DNA from: JAKOWB01 sp038363005
Lineage (GTDB): Bacteria; Pseudomonadota; Alphaproteobacteria; Kiloniellales; JACOMY01
NCBI GenBank assembly: GCA_038363005.1
Contig: JBBQBI010000012.1
Span: 60,858 to 124,857 of the forward strand
Length of the DNA: 64,000 nucleotides
Direction: 5' to 3'
Made by a program: the position numbers and the translations under genes. Shown here in pieces: positions 59,649 through 64,000 of this stretch (positions are counted from its first letter, which is position 1; each line of letters opens with the position of its first letter). The notes under the pieces are model-generated. The model saw nothing but the letters and a program-made list of their open reading frames with translations. It did not search any database and was not told where the DNA came from.

Positions 59649-60032
59649 TTATTGCGCGGCGGGCTCGGCAGAGCGCGAAACCGCTGGCCTGACGAAGCGC
59701 GTGGCGATGCCGACCGCGGCGCAATCCGTGAAGAGATCGGGCTTGCGCAGCTGGACCTCCACCGCCTGCACACGCGGGTCGGCGAAAGCGATGCCTGCTA
59801 TCTCCCCGGCCAGGGTTTCCAGCAGCTTCACCTCGCGGTCCGCCAGGCGGCGCAGGCCGGCGGCGATGACACCATAGTCGACGACCTCGGCCACCGCGTC
59901 CTGCCGGGGCGCTTGCGGCGTGACCTCGACGCGCAGCGTCACCAGCAGGCGCTGCGGCTGGGCGCGCTCGGCATCGCCGACGCCGATGCGGATCTGCAGC
60001 GCCAGCTCCTCGATCAGCAGGGTTTCGCTCAT
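59649..60032 (-). CDS. folB: Dihydroneopterin aldolase
   Basis: A 127-residue enzyme of folate synthesis converting dihydroneopterin to hydroxymethyl-dihydropterin. 'LALQIRIGVGDAERAQPQRLLVTLRVEV' and 'DYGVIAAGLRRLADREVKLLETLAGEIAGIAF' with the catalytic Tyr and Glu regions and 'VQLRKPDLFTDCAAVGIATRF' are seen. ATG 60032 is 5 bp beyond the SDR stop; an in-frame ATG upstream (60068) would overlap the SDR gene and lies outside the family's usual length. Likely translationally linked to the SDR gene. Confidence 0.88.
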   Translation of the reverse strand: MSETLLIEELALQIRIGVGDAERAQPQRLLVTLRVEVTPQAPRQDAVAEVVDYGVIAAGLRRLADREVKLLETLAGEIAGIAFADPRVQAVEVQLRKPDLFTDCAAVGIATRFVRPAVSRSAEPAAQ

Positions 60033-60036
60033 CAGC

Positions 60037-60780
60037 TCAGGCAAGGTGCTGGCCTCCATCCAAGGCAATGATCTGTCCGGTCATCGAGGGCGCGGCGATG
60101 ATAAAGCGCAGGGCCGCCACGGCCTCGGCCGGGGTGCCGCCGCTGCGCAGCGGCTGGCGCTCCACCCACTTGCGGAAGTCGGCCTCGCTCTGCCCGGCGT
60201 CGGGCAGCATGTAGCCGGGACCGATGCCGTTCACCCGGATCGCCGGCGCCAGGGCCAGCGCCAGAGCCTGCGTCAGGGCCCAAAGCCCAGCCTTGGCCAC
60301 GCCATAGGAAATGAAGGTCGGCCCAGGCTTCAGCACCCGCTGGTCCAGCAGGTTGACGATCAGGCCGCCGGCGTCGGCCGGGCGCTGCCGGGCGAAGGCC
60401 TGTGACAGTACCAGCGGCGCCCGCAGGTTGGGCTCGATATGGGCGTCCCAGCTGGCGCGCGTGGCGCTCTGCACCGTGTCGCGGGCGAAGTGCCCGGCAT
60501 TGTTCACCAGCAGCCCCAGCGGCCCCAGCGCGGCGACGGCCGCCGGCACCAGCGCCTGCACCTCGGCCTCCAGGGCCAGGTCGGCCCGCAGGGCCACGGC
60601 GCGGCCGCCGGCGGCGCGGATTTCCTGCACCAGGCCCTCGGCCTCGGTCGCCGAGGCGCGGTAGTGCACCGCCACGGCCCAGCCGTCGGCCGCCAGGGCC
60701 TGGGCCAGGATGCGGCCGACGCGCTTGGCCGCGCCGGTGACCAGGGCGGCGCGCGGGATCTCGCTGGGTTGCTCGGGCAT
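60037..60780 (-). CDS. SDR-family pteridine reductase-like protein (FolM-like)
   Basis: A 247-residue NADPH-dependent reductase. The cofactor motif 'VTGAAKRVGRILA' has T-G-x-x-[KR]-R-x-G, the type seen in pteridine reductase and FolM (dihydromonapterin reductase) rather than ordinary SDRs. 'VNNAGHFARD' and the catalytic 'ISYGVAKAGLW' (Tyr and Lys) follow, with 'GIGPGYMLPDAG' late. It lies 4 bp upstream of folB, which supports a pterin or folate role. The name is by neighbourhood and motif. Confidence 0.8.
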   Translation of the reverse strand: MPEQPSEIPRAALVTGAAKRVGRILAQALAADGWAVAVHYRASATEAEGLVQEIRAAGGRAVALRADLALEAEVQALVPAAVAALGPLGLLVNNAGHFARDTVQSATRASWDAHIEPNLRAPLVLSQAFARQRPADAGGLIVNLLDQRVLKPGPTFISYGVAKAGLWALTQALALALAPAIRVNGIGPGYMLPDAGQSEADFRKWVERQPLRSGGTPAEAVAALRFIIAAPSMTGQIIALDGGQHLA

Positions 60781-60787
60781 CGCGGGT

Positions 60788-61204
60788 TCAGACCTTTCCG
60801 CCGCCGTCGCCGGGCTCGAAGGTCAATGCCGCGGAGTTCAGGCAGAAGCGCAGGCCGGTCGGTGCCGGGCCGTCGTCGAAGACATGGCCCAGGTGGGCCT
60901 CGCAGCGCGCGCAGTGCACCTCGGTGCGCACCATCCACAGCGCGCGGTCGATTCTGGTCTCCACCGCGTCGCCGGAAATTGGCGCGCTGTAGGACGGCCA
61001 GCCGGTGCCGCTCTCGAACTTGCTGGCGGAGCTGAACAGCGGCTCGTCACAGCCGACACAGCGATAGACGCCCTGGCGCTTCTCGTTCAGCAGCTTGCCG
61101 CTGCCGGGCCGCTCGGTGGCATGCTTGCGGGTGACCTTGTAGGCCTCGCGCGACAGCTGCTTGCGCCATTCGGCGTCGCTCTTGACGATCTTGTCCTTGC
61201 TCAT
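60788..61204 (-). CDS. msrB: Peptide-methionine (R)-S-oxide reductase
   Basis: A 138-residue repair enzyme. Zinc-type Cys pairs are Cys49/Cys52 and Cys98/Cys101, and the catalytic Cys121 sits in 'GLRFCLNSAAL'. 'FESGTGWPSYSAPI' and 'CEAHLGHVFDDGPAPTG' are the other diagnostic blocks. ATG 61204 begins the homology; an in-frame ATG 72 bp upstream is less likely. The stop is 7 bp from the SDR start, in a leftward run msrB-SDR-folB. Confidence 0.95.
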   Translation of the reverse strand: MSKDKIVKSDAEWRKQLSREAYKVTRKHATERPGSGKLLNEKRQGVYRCVGCDEPLFSSASKFESGTGWPSYSAPISGDAVETRIDRALWMVRTEVHCARCEAHLGHVFDDGPAPTGLRFCLNSAALTFEPGDGGGKV

Positions 61205-61316
61205 GCGCGGTTCCTCGACGCGGGGCCTCTTGGACCAGGGACCTCTAGTCTTGGGGTCTCGCAGGCTTCGCCGCAAGTCACCGCCGACCGGGAGCGACGC
61301 TGGGGAGCTACGCTGG

Positions 61317-63152
61317 TCAGGCCACCCGGTGGATCGTGATATGGAGCGTGCCCCAGGCCGCGCCGGCGCGGGGCGACTTGCCGTCAGCGGGCTGCTGGCC
61401 GACGTCGTAGGTCAGGGCAAGGCCACCGTCTGCGGTCGGCCAGGTTGCCAGCTCAGTCAGTTCGTCGCTGCTGCCACCCTGTCCCAGGCGGCCGCCACGC
61501 AAGGTCGGCACCGCCGCGGTCGGATCGGCAATCTGGAACATCAGATCCTCTCGTAGCAGCGTGCCCCCCTCGATGTGCTCGTCGAACCACCAGCGCTTGT
61601 CGATGCGGACCTCCGGCAACTGAACGCCGAGTTCCACGGCGAAGACCATGGACTCCACCCAGTTCAGGTAGTCGGCGGGCAGCACCTCGCGCCGTTGCGG
61701 ATCGCTGGTCACCGCCTGGCGTCGCTTGAGATCGAGGAAGCCGCTGAAAAGGTAGAAGGACAGGGTCTCTTCTGCTTTTTCCTCGGACAGGCAGTCCCGC
61801 AGTTTGCGCAGCTGCGCCGAACCGTGGACGACCCGCCGCTCGTGCAGATAGATCTGGCTGCCGCGCACGCGGACGGCCGATTCGACCTGCAGCGTGCCGT
61901 CGATCCGGTCCAGCGGAATGCCGTTCTGCTGCATCGTCTGCTCGACCGCGCGCGGCAATCTGAGGCCTGACAGCCGCAGCCTGACGTCGACACGGTGCGT
62001 CCCGAACAGGAAGCGCTGCAGGTTCTGGTAGCCCTCCTCCGAGTTCACGATGCCAAAGGGTCCGCTGTGCGAACGATGGGCATAGGCCTGTGCCGCGCCG
62101 TTCACGAAGGCGTTGTCACACATCACTAGGCCGTCGCTCCGCACGCCGCTCACCAGCTTCGCCAGGCCGCCAAATGCGGGATAGTCGCGATGGTTTGTGC
62201 CGATGAAGCAGAAGGCGCGTGCCGGATCCAGTGCGCCGCCAAGCTCGCGGACATCGCCCTCGCCTGCAATGCCGAGGAACTGGCGCATGCGGTCGCGATT
62301 GAAGGTGTTGGCGTGGTAGATGCTGAAGTTGCCGAGATCCGGCACGTTCAGGCCCAGTACCTCGATGCCGCCGTGCGGGGTGCCATAGGTGAAGAATTTG
62401 TCGACATAGTGCGGGACCGTCCGATCCGGCTGCGTCGGCAGCTCCAGGGCCTCCTCGAGGCTCGCTGTCGGCGGCGTACCGGGCTGCAGGAAGCTGCGTA
62501 GCGCGTCGAGCTGGTCGCTCTCGCTCGCCTTGTTGCGGTCCTCGGCGTTGTCGCCATAGTCGATCAGCTTGCCGGCGCAGAGCGCCTGCAGATAGCAGCG
62601 GGCGATCAGGCCGCCCATCGAATGCGCCACCAGGTAGACCTTGAAAGCTGCCTTCGCCGCCGGATCCCGGTCGCAGACCGCGTCGCGCACGTGCAGGATC
62701 AGCGCCCGCAGCATGTGGGCATAGAACTCGATCGACAGGCGCTTGCCGCGACCGAAGGCTTCCGACGCCAGGTCGTAGTAGCGCATCACCCAGAGGCTCT
62801 GGCGGCCAGGGCGCCGTTTCCTGTCGTCGTCATAGTCCGCCAGCGAGGGATAGCCGCCATTGCGATAGGCGTCGCGGTACCCGTGGTCCTTCATCAGCCG
62901 CACCAGCGGTGACTCGAAGATGAAGCGCGTGACCGAAAGGTCTGCCGCCATGCGCACCTTGGTCGATCCCGCGTCGAAGCCCATGAAGGGCTGCTCGACC
63001 GCGTCCTCGATCTGGTTGCTGGTGGCGGCGTAGCCGCGGATGTAGATGATCGGCCAGTAGGGCGGCACGGCCACGGCGGGCGCCGCATCCGTGGTCGGCG
63101 CGCCGCCGCCGGACGCGGCGGAGCCCTTGGCTCGACGGGGCTTGCGGGCCAT
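61317..63152 (-). CDS. PGAP1/lipase-like alpha/beta hydrolase of unknown substrate
   Basis: A 611-residue protein. After a basic, low-complexity start, 'PPYWPIIYIRGYAAT' is the oxyanion-side strand and 'VYLVAHSMGGLIARCYLQAL' the nucleophile elbow with Ser in A-H-S-M-G-G, as in PGAP1-like and triacylglycerol lipase families. 'FFTYGTPHGGIEVLGL' follows, a typical lipase turn. The C-terminal 200 residues have no recognised domain. There is no signal peptide. The substrate and role are unknown. Start at ATG 63152 lacks a strong ribosome-binding site. Confidence 0.7.
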   Translation of the reverse strand: MARKPRRAKGSAASGGGAPTTDAAPAVAVPPYWPIIYIRGYAATSNQIEDAVEQPFMGFDAGSTKVRMAADLSVTRFIFESPLVRLMKDHGYRDAYRNGGYPSLADYDDDRKRRPGRQSLWVMRYYDLASEAFGRGKRLSIEFYAHMLRALILHVRDAVCDRDPAAKAAFKVYLVAHSMGGLIARCYLQALCAGKLIDYGDNAEDRNKASESDQLDALRSFLQPGTPPTASLEEALELPTQPDRTVPHYVDKFFTYGTPHGGIEVLGLNVPDLGNFSIYHANTFNRDRMRQFLGIAGEGDVRELGGALDPARAFCFIGTNHRDYPAFGGLAKLVSGVRSDGLVMCDNAFVNGAAQAYAHRSHSGPFGIVNSEEGYQNLQRFLFGTHRVDVRLRLSGLRLPRAVEQTMQQNGIPLDRIDGTLQVESAVRVRGSQIYLHERRVVHGSAQLRKLRDCLSEEKAEETLSFYLFSGFLDLKRRQAVTSDPQRREVLPADYLNWVESMVFAVELGVQLPEVRIDKRWWFDEHIEGGTLLREDLMFQIADPTAAVPTLRGGRLGQGGSSDELTELATWPTADGGLALTYDVGQQPADGKSPRAGAAWGTLHITIHRVA

Positions 63153-63218
63153 GGTGGCGATCCCTTTCCATCGGGAATATCACCGCAATCATGGCACGCG
63201 CGGTTAAGTCGCTGCCAG

Positions 63219-63929
63219 TCAGAATTTCTCTACCCAGGGGCGCAGCTCGATTTCCCAGGTCCAGGCGCTGCGGTTCTGGTGGTGGATCTGCCAGTAGCTC
63301 TCGGCGATGGCGTCGGGCTGCAGGCGGCTGTCCGGGCCGTCGGCGTCGGGTTCGTAGCCGGCGCGGCCGGCCTTGGCGATGCCGCCGTCGATGATGAAGT
63401 GCGCGACGTGCAGGTTCTTCGGCGCCAGTTCGCGCGCCAAGGATTGCACCAGGCCGCGCAGGGCGAACTTGCCCATCGCAAAGGGTGCTGACAGCGGATA
63501 GCCCTTCACGCTGGCCGAGGCGCCGGTGAACAGCAGCGAGCCGCTGGCGCCGCCAGGCCGGGCCAGCATGCGGCGGGCCGCCTGCTGCGCCACCAGGAAG
63601 GCGCCGAAGGCGGTGACCTGCAGGGCCTGCTGCACCTCGCCGGGCACCAGGTCGACCAGTGCGCCGCGCGCCCGATAGCTGGGGTTGTAGATCACCGCCT
63701 CGGGCACGCCGACTTTATCCAGTGCGGTGAAGAGCGCCGCCACCTGGGCCTGGTCGGTGACGTCGCAGGCATGCGCGGTGGCGCCGAGCTCGGTGACCAG
63801 CGGTGCCAGCTTGCCGGTGTTGCGCGCTGCCAGGTGGATGGCATGGCCGGCGCGGGCGAAGCGCCGGGCGACCGCGGCCGAAAGACCGTCGCCGGCGCCG
63901 ACGACGAGGGTGATGGGTTTGCTGCTCAT
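63219..63929 (-). CDS. Atypical SDR-family protein lacking the catalytic Tyr
   Basis: A 236-residue protein of the SDR fold. 'LVVGAGDGLSAAVARRFARAGH' replaces the usual T-G-x-x-x-G-x-G, and the region that should be Y-x-x-x-K reads 'SAPFAMGKFALRGLVQSLARELAPKNLHVAH', with Phe at the Tyr position. 'GASASVKGYPL' holds the Ser region. It likely still binds NAD(P), but normal dehydrogenase chemistry is doubtful. AGGGAGCG is just upstream of ATG 63929, and the gene stands alone. Confidence 0.78.
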   Translation of the reverse strand: MSSKPITLVVGAGDGLSAAVARRFARAGHAIHLAARNTGKLAPLVTELGATAHACDVTDQAQVAALFTALDKVGVPEAVIYNPSYRARGALVDLVPGEVQQALQVTAFGAFLVAQQAARRMLARPGGASGSLLFTGASASVKGYPLSAPFAMGKFALRGLVQSLARELAPKNLHVAHFIIDGGIAKAGRAGYEPDADGPDSRLQPDAIAESYWQIHHQNRSAWTWEIELRPWVEKF

Positions 63930-64000
63930 GACGGGACGCTCCCTCTATCTATGTCCTGTTGTCAGCTAGGCAGTGGCGGGGCAGGGCCGCTAGCACCTTC

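Noticed and set aside
59414..59773. Short frames of about 90 codons on both strands in the gap before folB
   Set aside because: They overlap folB or each other, lack ribosome-binding sites and have no recognisable sequence.
1..64000. CRISPR arrays, tRNA and rRNA genes
   Set aside because: I found no regularly spaced direct repeats with unique spacers, no T-loop-type GGTTCGAATCC blocks in cloverleaf context, and no rRNA-like segments by eye. A tRNAscan/Infernal run would be decisive.

Overview
The window is very GC-rich, gene-dense DNA of alphaproteobacterial character, most likely a Rhodospirillales-like free-living heterotroph. The evidence is the protein families present: PetP/PetR-type regulators, a FolB/FolM-like pair, a greA/greB-type factor beside a branched-chain aminotransferase, a PE-Lig-Pol LigD, and many solute-binding proteins. 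The taxonomy is inference. No rRNA, tRNA or CRISPR array was recognised.

Layout. 1-3.7 kb: the start of a polyhydroxyalkanoate depolymerase-like gene, a glutathione S-transferase (GST), a TAXI-type TRAP binding protein, an endonuclease/exonuclease/phosphatase-family protein and an antisense-overlapping cupin. 3.7-13.7 kb: an AraC regulator, an acyl-CoA dehydrogenase, and a same-strand transport/peptidase series (LivK-type binding protein, M20 hydrolase, P1-family aminopeptidase, oligopeptide-type binding protein and two permeases, with no ATPase gene). 13.8-17 kb: an adenylate cyclase/alpha-beta hydrolase fusion, an orphan contractile-tail sheath gene and, just upstream of it, a 42-codon frame resembling the start of a sugar-acid dehydratase. 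17-24.5 kb: an alanine racemase-like enzyme, a phytanoyl-CoA-type dioxygenase, a LivK-type binding protein, a GntR regulator, an FkbM methyltransferase, an aldehyde dehydrogenase and an exported beta-carbonic anhydrase. 24.7-33.3 kb: an ABC-F ATPase, then a leftward catabolic series (gamma-glutamyltransferase, MmgE/PrpD, Baeyer-Villiger-type monooxygenase, MttB-family methyltransferase).

33.3-39 kb is the most interesting stretch. A TetR regulator is divergent from mttB. An 18-bp palindromic operator lies 10 bp from the mttB start, and a near copy lies 10 bp from the start of a flavin/4Fe-4S demethylase-type oxidoreductase 3.7 kb away. This predicts one amine- or betaine-demethylation regulon. 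Its two halves are separated by an oppositely oriented membrane protein that joins three 42-residue Ycf48/BNR-like repeats to a KAP P-loop NTPase, an architecture that could be a sensor or defence device.

39-64 kb is mostly housekeeping: hisI-sufE, short-chain dehydrogenases, a DUF3137 protein, a second TAXI receptor, a second GST, a leucyl aminopeptidase-family protein, stress proteins, LigD, a histidine kinase with PetR/PetP-like regulators, ilvE, a Gre factor, the molybdopterin set mobB-moeA-moaD-moaE, pgsA, a secreted beta/gamma-crystallin protein, uvrC, folB with a folM-like gene, msrB, a PGAP1-like hydrolase and an atypical SDR. REP-like palindromes fill many intergenic gaps.
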